Source: Pseudomonadota bacterium
GTDB lineage: Bacteria; Pseudomonadota; Gammaproteobacteria; Steroidobacterales; Steroidobacteraceae
Direction of reading: 5' to 3'
Assembly (NCBI GenBank): GCA_947454665.1
Contig: CANGMU010000106.1
Coordinates: 1-7,628 of the forward strand
Length of the DNA stretch: 7,628 nucleotides
Shown here: piece by piece, positions 1 through 6,619 of the stretch
Layout of the letters: every line of letters begins with the position of its first letter
How positions within the stretch are numbered: position 1 is the stretch's first letter
Made by a program: the position numbers and the translations under genes
The notes under the pieces: generated by a model
Seen by the model: the letters and a program-made list of their open reading frames with translations, nothing else
The model's database searches: none
Told to the model about the DNA's origin: nothing

Positions 1-65
1 CGCAGGATTTCAAAGGCCTTCGCCGGCTGGCTTGCCAGCAATCCCACTACGCCGATATCGCTCAT
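1..65 (-). CDS. 5' end of an unrecognised protein gene (runs off the left edge)
   Basis: An open frame on the minus strand starts with ATG at 65-63 and reads MSDIGVVGLLASQ, then PAKAFEIL, before the window ends. Seven G residues sit on the coding strand three bases upstream of the ATG, at 75-69, and could serve as a ribosome binding site. Only 21 codons are visible, so no family can be assigned. The hydrophobic IGVVGLL start could be a first beta strand of an alpha/beta protein, but that is a guess. The gene would be divergent from the OmpW gene. It may not be real, because a 21-codon open frame can occur by chance. Confidence 0.4.
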   Translation of the reverse strand, partial: MSDIGVVGLLASQPAKAFEIL

Positions 66-102
66 TTGCCCCCCCGAAGGCTGCCACACAGCCTTTTGAG
101 CA

Positions 103-108
103 ACTATA
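103..108 (-). promoter_or_regulatory. Candidate -10 box for the left-edge minus-strand gene
   Basis: On the minus strand these bases read TATAGT, five of six matches to the sigma-70 -10 consensus, about 38 bases before the ATG at 65. No convincing -35 hexamer sits 16-18 bp upstream. The 66-238 divergent gap holds no other clear promoter, so the OmpW promoter is not resolved. Confidence 0.22.
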
Positions 109-226
109 CGCGGGCCCATTCGAGGTAGGTATTTCCCCCTCCAGCGGCGCGTCATCTCCGGATTAACCAGTCGGCAAGCCAGCGATAGCTTTGCATCGTG
201 GCAGCGGAAGCCACCTGGATTTGACC

Positions 227-231
227 TGGAG
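227..231 (+). promoter_or_regulatory. Ribosome binding site of the OmpW gene
   Basis: TGGAG ends seven bases before the ATG at 239. It supports that start over the in-frame TTG at 191, which would add 16 residues ahead of an otherwise perfect signal peptide. Confidence 0.6.
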
Positions 232-238
232 TTGCCTG

Positions 239-883
239 ATGAAACTGCTGAAGACCACCCTCGCCGCTGTCGTGACTGCGACCGCCTTTGCGGCCACTTC
301 GCCGGCCATGGCTTTCGAGACCAGCGCCGTCACCGCGCGCTTCCGCGCCGTCCATCTGGATCCCGCCGACAAGTCGGATGCCATCGGCGCCCTGGCTGCC
401 CCGAAGGACACACTGGATGTCGAAGCGAAATGGATCCCGGACATTGACTTCGAATATGCGCTGTCGCCGAACTGGGGCCTGGAACTGCTGCTGACCGTGC
501 CGCAGAAGCACAGCGTGATCGCACGCCAGTCCGCGCTCGGTCTCAACCAGTCACTCGGCTCGGTGACGCACCTGCCGCCGACGCTGACGGCGAAATATTA
601 CTTCCTGACGGACAAGGTCCGGCCCTACGTGGGCGCCGGCGTGAACGTCACCTGGTTCACCAAGAATGACCTTGCCCTGAATCTTGATATCGACCGCTGG
701 AGCGTGGGTCCCGCGCTGCAGGCTGGCGTGGATGTGTCGCTGAACGACCAGTGGTCGCTCTCGTTCGACGCCAAGCGCGCCTGGATCTCGACCGATGTCT
801 CGCTGGGCGGCACGAAGCTGACGACCGTGCACGTTGATCCCTGGATCATCGGTGTCGGCGTGGGCTACCGCTTCGGCAAGTAA
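239..883 (+). CDS. ompW: OmpW-family outer-membrane beta-barrel protein
   Basis: The 214-residue product begins with a classical Sec signal peptide: MKLLK, then a hydrophobic run, then cleavage predicted after the AMA at residues 23-25, leaving FETSAV as the mature N-terminus. Several stretches are typical of OmpW: ARFRAVHLDP at 33-42, LELLLTVPQKH at 81-91, THLPPTLTAKYYF at 110-122, RPYVGAGVNVTWF at 128-140 and DPWIIGVGVGYRF at 200-212. Alternating hydrophobic residues suit an eight-stranded barrel. OmpW proteins are small outer-membrane channels linked to passage of hydrophobic compounds and to stress adaptation; the substrate here is unknown. The barrel normally ends in an aromatic residue, but here Gly-Lys follows the YRF. 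The gene stands alone, with its own ribosome binding site and a strong terminator after the stop. The family call is firm; specificity is not predictable. Confidence 0.93.
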   Translation: MKLLKTTLAAVVTATAFAATSPAMAFETSAVTARFRAVHLDPADKSDAIGALAAPKDTLDVEAKWIPDIDFEYALSPNWGLELLLTVPQKHSVIARQSALGLNQSLGSVTHLPPTLTAKYYFLTDKVRPYVGAGVNVTWFTKNDLALNLDIDRWSVGPALQAGVDVSLNDQWSLSFDAKRAWISTDVSLGGTKLTTVHVDPWIIGVGVGYRFGK

Positions 884-917
884 ACCGTTTTCCCCGCGTA
901 ATCCGTCAGCAAGACTC

Positions 918-951
918 GGGCGCCGACCGCAAGGCCGGCGCCCTTTTTATT
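918..951 (+). terminator. Intrinsic terminator of the OmpW gene
   Basis: The arms GGGCGCCG (918-925) and CGGCGCCC (936-943) form a perfect 8-bp stem with a 10-base loop. TTTTT follows at 944-948. It lies 35 bp after the OmpW stop in the convergent gap. The minus-strand side of the stem has no T-run, so it probably works mainly for OmpW and only poorly for the convergent dehydrogenase gene. Confidence 0.9.
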
Positions 952-964
952 GGCGTGGCGCCAA

Positions 965-1906
965 TCAGCCTTCGCGACTGCGACGCTCCGTCTCGACGGC
1001 ATAGATCTTCGGCACGAAGGTGCGCGAAGCGATGACGCGATTTTCCGGCGCCGGCTCGCGCGGGAACGACGCGGCCAGGCAGGCCGCCCGCTCGCGGCAG
1101 ACTTCCGCGAATTCCTCATGCGTGAGGATGAAGAGGTCGTTGTGGCGGACGCCTTCCAGCACTTCCGCAGCCACGTCCATGGCATCGCGCGCGGCGGCCA
1201 TGAGATCGATGACCGGCTCGCCAGGAACACCCGGCGGCGGGCCATGGGAAACGGGACCGCCCGGATTCTCGAGTTCCTTGGGGCGATTCCGCTCGGTGTT
1301 GAAGATCTGGGTCTTGATAAGACCCGGCGCGAAGACCGACACGCCGATGTTCTGGCCGTCGAGCTCCACACGCAGCGATTCCATCATGCCCATCAGGGCG
1401 TACTTGGTCGTGACATAGATGCCCAACATGCCGCCCGTGAGGCCGGCCGAGGACGAGGTCGTGACGATATGCGCACCTTCGCCATGCGCCTGCATGCGCG
1501 GCAGGAAGGTGTGGATGCCGTTGAACACGCCGCCGATATTGACGCTCGTGCCCCAGTCCCAATCGTTGTAGGTCGCCTTGCTCAGCGGGATCGCGATGCC
1601 GAGGCCCGCGTTGTTCACCAGCAGGTGGACGTTGCCGAATTTCGCCTGCACTTCGTCGGCGGCTCGCGCAAAGCCTTCGCGGTCCGTCGTGTCCAGGCTG
1701 ATCGCCATCACGCCCGGATTGCCCTCAGGAAACATCGCCAGGGCTTCGTCCCGGTGCTTTTCGCTGCGATAGGTAAAGGCAACCTTCATGCCGGCCGCGG
1801 AGCAGACACGCGCGATGGCCAGGCCGATGCCGCTGGATCCACCGGTGATGAAGGCCGTCTTGCCGCGTAGGTCGGCCAGCGGCGTCTGGTGTTTGCTTGC
1901 GCTCAT
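965..1906 (-). CDS. Classical short-chain dehydrogenase/reductase (SDR), NAD(P)-dependent
   Basis: The 313-residue protein has a complete Rossmann-fold SDR core. The cofactor motif TGGSSGIG is at 21-28 and NNAG at 98-101. The active-site Asn is in SVNIGGV (N123), the catalytic Ser is among S151-S153, and the catalytic pair is Tyr164/Lys168 in YVTTK. Arg47 in FTYRSEK, after the second strand, suggests NADP(H) preference; this is inference. The enzyme should oxidise an alcohol or reduce a ketone in the cytosol, but the substrate cannot be read from sequence. It is longer than the usual ~250 residues because of a Gly/Pro-rich insert in the substrate loop (about 214-231) and a C-terminal tail after HNDLFILTHEEF (255-266). 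Start: ATG at 1906, with GGGGG on the coding strand at 1915-1911, four bases upstream. It is divergent from hrpA and convergent with ompW. Confidence 0.93.
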   Translation of the reverse strand: MSASKHQTPLADLRGKTAFITGGSSGIGLAIARVCSAAGMKVAFTYRSEKHRDEALAMFPEGNPGVMAISLDTTDREGFARAADEVQAKFGNVHLLVNNAGLGIAIPLSKATYNDWDWGTSVNIGGVFNGIHTFLPRMQAHGEGAHIVTTSSSAGLTGGMLGIYVTTKYALMGMMESLRVELDGQNIGVSVFAPGLIKTQIFNTERNRPKELENPGGPVSHGPPPGVPGEPVIDLMAAARDAMDVAAEVLEGVRHNDLFILTHEEFAEVCRERAACLAASFPREPAPENRVIASRTFVPKIYAVETERRSREG

Positions 1907-1940
1907 GGAACCCCCGTTTGGTGATGACGTGGATTGTGCC

Positions 1941-1953
1941 GCCCTGCAAGGGC
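1941..1953. promoter_or_regulatory. Short dyad in the SDR/hrpA divergent control region
   Basis: GCCCT (1941-1945) and AGGGC (1949-1953) are perfect inverted arms around GCA. The dyad lies in the 61 bp between the SDR start and the likely hrpA start, where promoters for both genes should lie. No sigma-70 hexamers with good spacing are evident, so it may be an operator or a chance GC-rich dyad. Confidence 0.25.
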
Positions 1954-1967
1954 AGAATGCACCCCGA

Positions 1968-4900
1968 ATGAGAGAGCGTATCCAACAGGCGCGCGCTGCC
2001 CGCCGCGTGGCGCTCGGCCCGATCAGCTATCCGGAAGATCTGCCGGTCTCGGCGCGCCGCGACGACATCCGCAAGGCGATCGAAGAGAACCAGGTGGTCA
2101 TCGTCTGCGGCGAAACCGGCTCGGGCAAGACGACCCAGCTGCCCAAGATCTGCCTGGAAGCCGGGCGCGGCGTGGCCGGCCTCATCGGCCACACACAGCC
2201 GCGCCGCATCGCGGCCCGCACCGTGGCCGCGCGCATCGCCGAAGAGCTGAAACAGCCGCTGGGCGAATCCGTTGGCTACAAGGTGCGTTTCCAGGACCGC
2301 AGCAAGCCTGATGGCCTGGTGCGGCTGATGACCGACGGCATCCTGCTGGCCGAGACGCAACACGACCGACAGCTGCGGGCCTACGATACGATCATCATCG
2401 ACGAGGCGCACGAACGCAGCCTCAACATCGACTTCCTGCTGGGCTACCTCGCCTGGCTGCTGCCGCGCCGGAAAGACCTGAAGGTCATCATCACCTCGGC
2501 GACCATCGACCCGGAGCGCTTCGCGAAGCACTTCGGCAACGCGCCGATCATCAATGTCTCCGGCCGCAGCTTTCCGGTCGAGGTCCGTTACCGTCCTGTC
2601 GAGATCGACGAGGACGACGACGAAACGGACGGCGTGGAACAGGAAGCGATCCTGTCCGCGGTCGACGAGCTCTGGCGCGACCAGGCCGGCGACATCCTCG
2701 TGTTCCTGTCCGGCGAGCGCGAGATCCGCGAAACGGCCGAATCCTTGCGCAAGCACCACCCTGACCGCTGCGAGATCCTGCCGCTGTTCTCGCGGCTGTC
2801 GCAGTCGGAGCAGGAAAAAGTCTTCCGGCCTTCGGGCCGGCGCCGCATCGTGCTGTCGACCAACGTCGCGGAAACCTCGCTCACCGTGCCTGGCATCCGC
2901 GCGGTGATCGACACCGGCCATGCGCGCATCAGCCGCTACAGCCACCGCAGCCGCCTGCAGCGCCTGCCGATCGAAAAAATCTCGCAGGCGTCGGCGAACC
3001 AGCGCTCCGGCCGCTGCGGCCGCGTCGGCCCCGGCATCGCGATCCGCCTGTACTCGGAAGAGGACTTCCAGGGACGGCCGGCCTTCACCGACCCGGAGAT
3101 CCGACGCACGAACCTGGCCGCCGTGATCCTGCAGATGCACGCGCTGCGCCTGGGTGACATCGAACGCTTTCCGTTCGTGGAGCCGCCGGATGGCCGCTAT
3201 GTGCGTGATGGCCAGCGCACGCTGCAGGAACTCGGCGCGCTCGCAGACGACCAGTCGCTCACCGAGATGGGTCGCAAGCTGGCCCAATTGCCGGTGGATC
3301 CGCGACTCGGCCGTATCCTGCTCGCCGGCGCGGAAGAGCGCTGCCTGACGGAGACCGCCGTCATCGTTGCCGCGATGGGCGTGCCCGATCCGCGGGATCG
3401 GCCGCCGGACAAGCAGACGCAGGCCGATCAAAAACACGCACTGTTCCGTGACCCGCAATCGGACTTCCTGTCGCTGCTGAAGCTCTGGCAGGCCTTCGCA
3501 GAAAAGCGCGACGAACTCTCGCGCGCCAAGCTGCGCGGCTGGTGCAAGGAGCATTACCTCTCCTACCTGCGCATGACCGAATGGCACGACATCCACGGCC
3601 AGATCATGGACGTGCTCAAGGGCGAGCTCGCCCTGAAGCTCAACGATCAGGCGGCCGGTTACGACCAGATCCACCGCGCGCTGTTGTCCGGGCTCCTGAG
3701 CCATGTCTGCCAGAAGAAGGAACAGGGCGAATACCTCGGTGCACGCGGTGCCAAGCTGCACATCCACCCGGGCTCGGGGCAGTTCAAGGCCAGGCCGGCC
3801 TGGATCGTCTGCGCCGAGCAGGTGGAGACGACGAAGGTCTATGCGCGCACGGTGGCCCGGGTCGAAACGCCCTGGATCGAACAGGCCGGCGCGCACCTGG
3901 TGCGCAACCAGCATTACGAGCCGCATTGGGAGCGCCGCGGCGCGCGCGTCGTGGTGCACGAGCGCACGACGCTGTACGGCCTCACGCTGCAGGCCGGCCG
4001 CAAGATCAACTATGACCGCGTCGATCCGGTGGACGCACGTCGCCTGTTCATCCGCCATGCGCTGGTGCAGATGGATTACGACAGCAAGGCGCCGTTCTTC
4101 GTCCACAACCTGAAGCTGCTGGAGGACGCCGAATATCTGCAGCAGAAAGGTCGCCGCGTGGACCTGCTTGCCGATGAGGCGCAGCTTTACGCGTTCTTCG
4201 ATGAACGCGTGCCGGCCGACGTGACCAGTGGCGCCGCCTTCGAGAAGTGGCGGCGCGAGGCAGAACGCAAGGAACCCAAATTACTCTGGCTGGCGAGCGC
4301 CGACATCGGCAGCGACGACGCCACAGTCGACTCGCAGGACTTCCCGGATCACATCCAGGCCGGCCCGCTACGCATCGAGCTGCAATACCGTTTCGAGCCA
4401 GGCCACGAGGACGATGGCGTGACGGCGATCGTGCCGCTGCATACGCTGAACCAGTTGCCCGCTGAGCCTTTCGGCTGGCTTGTGCCTGGCCTGCTGGAAG
4501 AGAAGATCACGGCGCTCGTGCGGTCGCTGCCCAAGCACCTTCGCGTGCATTTCGTGCCGGTGCCGGAGTACGTCGACAAGATCCTGCCCATGCTCGACCC
4601 TGGACATGGCTCGCTCTATCAGCAACTGGGCAAGGCTTTGCACCGCACTGGTGGCATCACCGTGCAGGCGGACGCCTTCCGCGAGGAACTGCTGCCCGTA
4701 CACCTGCGCATGAACTACGCAGTCGTCGACGAGGCGAACACCGTCATTGATCGATCGCGCGACCTGCGAGCACTCAAGGGCAAGCATGGCAGCAGTGCCG
4801 GCAAGAACTTCAAGCAACTCGCACGCGAAGCGCGCCTGCATGAAGGCTGCCGCAACTGGAGCTTCGGCCCGCTGCCGGAAGTCTTCGCGGGCAACCTGGA

Positions 4901-5696
4901 TGGCATCGCCATCCACGGCCATGTCGCGCTGGCCGATGAAGGCGAAAGCGTCGCCGTGCGCGTCTTCGCCACCGCGCAGGACGCAGCGGTCAGCCATCCG
5001 CGTGGCGTCGCGCGGCTCATCAGGCTGGTGCTTGCCAAGGACCTGAAGCCCCTCTTGAAGGACCTGGCCGTGAATGTGGCCGGTGAACTGGCTTATCGGC
5101 AGCTCACGAAGGACCGCAAGCTGCGCGAGGACGTGCTGGACCTCGTCGTGCGCGCGGTCTTCGTCGAAAGCCAAGCGCTGCTGCGCGAGCAACCGGCCTT
5201 CGAGGCCCGGCTGGCGACGCGGCGCGGCGGCATCGGCCTGCCCGCGCAGGAGATGTCCCGCGCCGTCCAGTCGATGTTGGAGAGCTGGTCCGCGATCCAG
5301 GCCAAGCTCAAGGCCTGCCGCGTGCCGACCTTGAAAGCCGACGTCGAACAGCAGCTGTCGCGATTGATGCCGCCCGACGTGCTGCAGGCGACACCCTGGT
5401 TGCGGCTCAAGGAATGCCCACGCTACCTGAAGGCCATCCTGCAGCGGCTCGATAAGGGACCGCTGGATCCTGCGAAGGACGCCAAGCTGCAGAAGGAAGT
5501 GGAAGCCTTCGAAACGCGCTACTGGCAGGCGGCCAAGGCCGTCGATGCGACGACGGCACCGGTGGACGACGCCTTCCGCTGGCTGCTCGAGGAATACCGG
5601 GTGTCCTTGTTCGCCCAGCAGCTCAAGACGCCAGTCCCGGTGTCAGCCAAACGGCTGACCGATCTCTGGCAGGAACGTAACAAGGGGGGCCGATGA
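1968..5696 (+). CDS. hrpA: ATP-dependent RNA helicase HrpA (DEAH box)
   Basis: The product is 1242 residues from the ATG at 1968. Helicase motifs are intact and in order: I GETGSGKTT (48-56), Ia TQPRR (76-80), II DEAH (145-148), III SAT (177-179), IV region LVFLSGEREI (244-253), V NVAETSLTVPGI (299-310) and VI QRSGRCGR (345-352). Next come a winged-helix/ratchet region, an OB-fold part around 566-640 (GLLSHVCQKK, PGSGQFKARPAWIV) and the long DUF3418 region (about 665-1235), ending with the conserved LFAQQLKTP. This matches bacterial HrpA, a 3'-5' RNA helicase tied to mRNA processing and to rescue of stalled or collided ribosomes. Only about 18 residues precede the ISYP motif, against about 88 in E. 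coli by memory. Start choice: the only other upstream in-frame ATG near the gene is 1905, which overlaps the SDR start. The 1968 site has only a weak ribosome binding site (GGCAGA, 1951-1956). Confidence 0.96.
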   Translation: MRERIQQARAARRVALGPISYPEDLPVSARRDDIRKAIEENQVVIVCGETGSGKTTQLPKICLEAGRGVAGLIGHTQPRRIAARTVAARIAEELKQPLGESVGYKVRFQDRSKPDGLVRLMTDGILLAETQHDRQLRAYDTIIIDEAHERSLNIDFLLGYLAWLLPRRKDLKVIITSATIDPERFAKHFGNAPIINVSGRSFPVEVRYRPVEIDEDDDETDGVEQEAILSAVDELWRDQAGDILVFLSGEREIRETAESLRKHHPDRCEILPLFSRLSQSEQEKVFRPSGRRRIVLSTNVAETSLTVPGIRAVIDTGHARISRYSHRSRLQRLPIEKISQASANQRSGRCGRVGPGIAIRLYSEEDFQGRPAFTDPEIRRTNLAAVILQMHALRLGDIERFPFVEPPDGRYVRDGQRTLQELGALADDQSLTEMGRKLAQLPVDPRLGRILLAGAEERCLTETAVIVAAMGVPDPRDRPPDKQTQADQKHALFRDPQSDFLSLLKLWQAFAEKRDELSRAKLRGWCKEHYLSYLRMTEWHDIHGQIMDVLKGELALKLNDQAAGYDQIHRALLSGLLSHVCQKKEQGEYLGARGAKLHIHPGSGQFKARPAWIVCAEQVETTKVYARTVARVETPWIEQAGAHLVRNQHYEPHWERRGARVVVHERTTLYGLTLQAGRKINYDRVDPVDARRLFIRHALVQMDYDSKAPFFVHNLKLLEDAEYLQQKGRRVDLLADEAQLYAFFDERVPADVTSGAAFEKWRREAERKEPKLLWLASADIGSDDATVDSQDFPDHIQAGPLRIELQYRFEPGHEDDGVTAIVPLHTLNQLPAEPFGWLVPGLLEEKITALVRSLPKHLRVHFVPVPEYVDKILPMLDPGHGSLYQQLGKALHRTGGITVQADAFREELLPVHLRMNYAVVDEANTVIDRSRDLRALKGKHGSSAGKNFKQLAREARLHEGCRNWSFGPLPEVFAGNLDGIAIHGHVALADEGESVAVRVFATAQDAAVSHPRGVARLIRLVLAKDLKPLLKDLAVNVAGELAYRQLTKDRKLREDVLDLVVRAVFVESQALLREQPAFEARLATRRGGIGLPAQEMSRAVQSMLESWSAIQAKLKACRVPTLKADVEQQLSRLMPPDVLQATPWLRLKECPRYLKAILQRLDKGPLDPAKDAKLQKEVEAFETRYWQAAKAVDATTAPVDDAFRWLLEEYRVSLFAQQLKTPVPVSAKRLTDLWQERNKGGR
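2825..2840 (+). other. C(UUCG)G tetraloop hairpin inside hrpA
   Basis: CCGGCC (2825-2830), TTCG (2831-2834) and GGCCGG (2835-2840) form a perfect 6-bp stem closed by a C-G pair on a UUCG loop, the extra-stable tetraloop type. It lies in the coding sequence of the second RecA domain, around FRPSGRRR. No T-run follows, so it is not a terminator. A role is not shown. Confidence 0.5.
5642..5659 (+). other. Hairpin at the 3' end of hrpA, just before the coupled gene
   Basis: GTCAGCC (5642-5648) and GGCTGAC (5653-5659) are perfect arms around an AAAC loop, 33 bp before the next start codon. No T-run follows. It could pace ribosomes or block mRNA decay between the two coupled genes, or be incidental. 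Confidence 0.45.
5682..5689 (+). promoter_or_regulatory. Ribosome binding site of the SdpI-family gene
   Basis: AAGGGGGG lies inside the last codons of hrpA and ends three bases before the ATG at 5693. It fixes that start and allows independent as well as coupled initiation. Confidence 0.6.
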
Positions 5697-6343
5697 ACCT
5701 GCGTCTGCCGATGCTTTGCAGCCTGATCCTCATCGCCGCGATGTGCGGCCTGTCGCTCTGGGCCTGGGGACAGTTGCCCGATGGTCAGACCATCGCGATC
5801 CATTTCGACCTGGACGGCACGCCCAACGGCTATGCCGGCAAGGCCGGCGGCCTGCTCACCATCCCGCTGATCGCCGTCGTCATCACCACCTTCATGGCGA
5901 TCGTGCCCAGGCTGGAGCCACGTCGCGAAAATCTGGCGCGAAACACCGGTCTCTACTACACCGCCTGGCTGGGCGCCCTGCTGCTCCTGGCCGTAGGACA
6001 ACTGGCGATCGTCGGCCGCGCACTGGGACATGAAGTCCATGCCTTGCGCACGCTGCCGCTGCTGCTCGGCCTGATGTGGGTGGTGCTTGGCATGCAGCTC
6101 GGACGCAGCCAGTCGACCTTTTTCGTCGGGATCCGCACGCCGTGGACACTGTCGAGCGACGCAGTCTGGCGCAGGACCCACCGGCTCGGCGGCCGGCTCT
6201 TCCTGATGACCGGAGCCGCCACGCTACTGGGTGGGTTCGCGCCGGACAGCCGGGTCTCGCTCGTGGTGCTGATCGTGGGCACGGTGGTCACGGCTGCAAC
6301 CACCGTCATCGCGTCGTACGTCTACTGGCGGCGTGAGGCCTGA
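5693..6343 (+). CDS. SdpI/DUF1648-family integral membrane protein
   Basis: The 216-residue protein has six likely membrane helices (about 6-25, 51-71, 89-108, 119-136, 165-182 and 188-210). The N-terminal part carries the DUF1648 signature LPDGQTIAIHFDLDGTPNGY (28-47). The C-terminal part carries the SdpI signature FFVGIRTPWTLSSDAVWRRT (143-162), then HRLGG. In Bacillus subtilis, SdpI protects the cell from the SdpC killing factor and sequesters the repressor SdpR at the membrane. Proteobacterial relatives are widespread and mostly unstudied, and no sdpC- or sdpR-like (ArsR-type) gene lies next to this one, so toxin immunity is not implied. Its ATG overlaps the hrpA stop as ATGA, so it is probably translated from the hrpA transcript. 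The family call is strong; the role is unknown. Confidence 0.88.
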   Translation: MNLRLPMLCSLILIAAMCGLSLWAWGQLPDGQTIAIHFDLDGTPNGYAGKAGGLLTIPLIAVVITTFMAIVPRLEPRRENLARNTGLYYTAWLGALLLLAVGQLAIVGRALGHEVHALRTLPLLLGLMWVVLGMQLGRSQSTFFVGIRTPWTLSSDAVWRRTHRLGGRLFLMTGAATLLGGFAPDSRVSLVVLIVGTVVTAATTVIASYVYWRREA

Positions 6344-6348
6344 GCGCC

Positions 6349-6354
6349 TAAAAT
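6349..6354 (+). promoter_or_regulatory. Candidate -10 box of the tRNA-Gly gene
   Basis: TAAAAT matches five of six positions of the sigma-70 -10 consensus and ends 11 bp before the mature tRNA 5' end. A GC-rich CACGCGG follows, as in discriminators of stringently controlled stable-RNA promoters. The -35 position (TGGCGG with a 17-bp spacer) is poor. Confidence 0.4.
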
Positions 6355-6365
6355 CACGCGGCTTC

Positions 6366-6439
6366 GCGGGTGTAGTTCAATGGTAGAACTGTAGCTTCCC
6401 AAGCTACTAACGTGGGTTCGATTCCCATCACCCGCTCCA
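6366..6439 (+). tRNA. tRNA-Gly, anticodon CCC (reads GGG)
   Basis: A complete 74-base cloverleaf can be drawn by hand. The acceptor stem is GCGGGTG/CACCCGC. The D stem is GTTC/GAAC. The anticodon stem GTAGC/GCTAC carries the loop TTCCCAA, with CCC at 6398-6400. The variable loop is TAAC. The T stem GTGGG/CCCAT closes on the loop TTCGATT. The discriminator T is followed by a genomically encoded CCA at 6437-6439. The gene starts 22 bp after the SdpI-family stop. It supplies the decoder for the GGG glycine codon, which high-GC proteobacteria use sparingly compared with GGC. Confidence 0.96.
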
Positions 6440-6537
6440 TCGATCCGCCAGACCCCTCACGAACGTACTCACCGCGTTCAGGCGGACGACCTATTCCCGA
6501 TCCCGCGCACCCCGTCGACTCCCAGGCCGTATCGGAC

Positions 6538-6558
6538 TGAGGCGGACAGCTGGCCTCA
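6538..6558 (+). terminator. Weak hairpin, possible tRNA transcript terminator
   Basis: TGAGGC (6538-6543) and GCCTCA (6553-6558) form a 6-bp stem with a 9-base loop. CCGTTTAT follows, with no true T-run. It lies about 100 bp after the tRNA and just before the AT-rich control region. The rest of the 6440-6560 gap shows nothing convincing. Confidence 0.22.
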
Positions 6559-6560
6559 CC

Positions 6561-6619
6561 GTTTATAAATCCAAATTGATTTGTTGTGTTTAAGCAATAA
6601 TTTGATAAATTAAGTAGCC
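6561..6619 (+). promoter_or_regulatory. AT-rich promoter/operator region of the XRE-membrane protein pair
   Basis: About 76% of these 59 bases are A or T, in sharp contrast to the surroundings. TATAAA at 6564-6569 is a candidate -10. If used, it gives a leader of roughly 45 nt containing two dyads: CAAAT-TG-ATTTG (6572-6583) and AATTT-GAT-AAATT (6599-6611). An alternative is TTGTGT (6584-6589) with TAAATT (6606-6611), which would give a nearly leaderless mRNA; the lack of a good ribosome binding site before 6620 fits that. Dyads here suit autorepression by the XRE protein. The region type is likely; the exact boxes are uncertain. Confidence 0.55.

Noticed and set aside
26..183. Inverted repeat GCTGGCTTGCC (26-36) against 173-183, and the dyad GCTGGC-TT-GCCAGC at 26-39
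   Set aside because: Eleven matching bases about 136 bp apart, one copy inside the candidate coding start, with no flanking element structure. Not enough for a mobile-element or operator claim.
950..1870. A 306-codon plus-strand open frame opposite the SDR gene
   Set aside because: The SDR frame has the full cofactor and catalytic motifs. The plus-strand translation is low in pattern and rich in Arg, His and Asp.
1725..4106. A 793-codon open frame on the minus strand opposite hrpA
   Set aside because: The translation is rich in Arg, Ala, Asp, His and Val without domain pattern, and the plus strand encodes an intact HrpA with all helicase motifs. Long antisense frames are common under strong GC third-position bias.
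4368..5192. A 274-codon minus-strand open frame opposite the DUF3418 region
   Set aside because: It is the mirror of the conserved HrpA C-terminal sequence. There is no ribosome binding site or recognisable motif.
5519..6181. A 220-codon minus-strand open frame across the hrpA/membrane-protein junction
   Set aside because: It overlaps two well-supported plus-strand genes and shows no family features.
5693..6343. Reading the SdpI-family protein as immunity to a nearby toxin
   Set aside because: No SdpA/B/C-like or ArsR-type sdpR gene lies next to it. Family membership alone does not imply toxin immunity.
6421..6506. Possible attachment-site repeat: the tRNA 3' end (from 6421) resembles 6493-6506
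   Set aside because: The similarity is ATTCCC plus CCCGC with gaps and mismatches. That is too degenerate and too close for a real att pair, and no integrase is visible.
6480..6547. Direct repeat AGGCGGAC at 6480-6487 and 6540-6547, exactly 60 bp apart
   Set aside because: Eight bases of GC-rich sequence with unrelated flanks. Chance is the simplest explanation.
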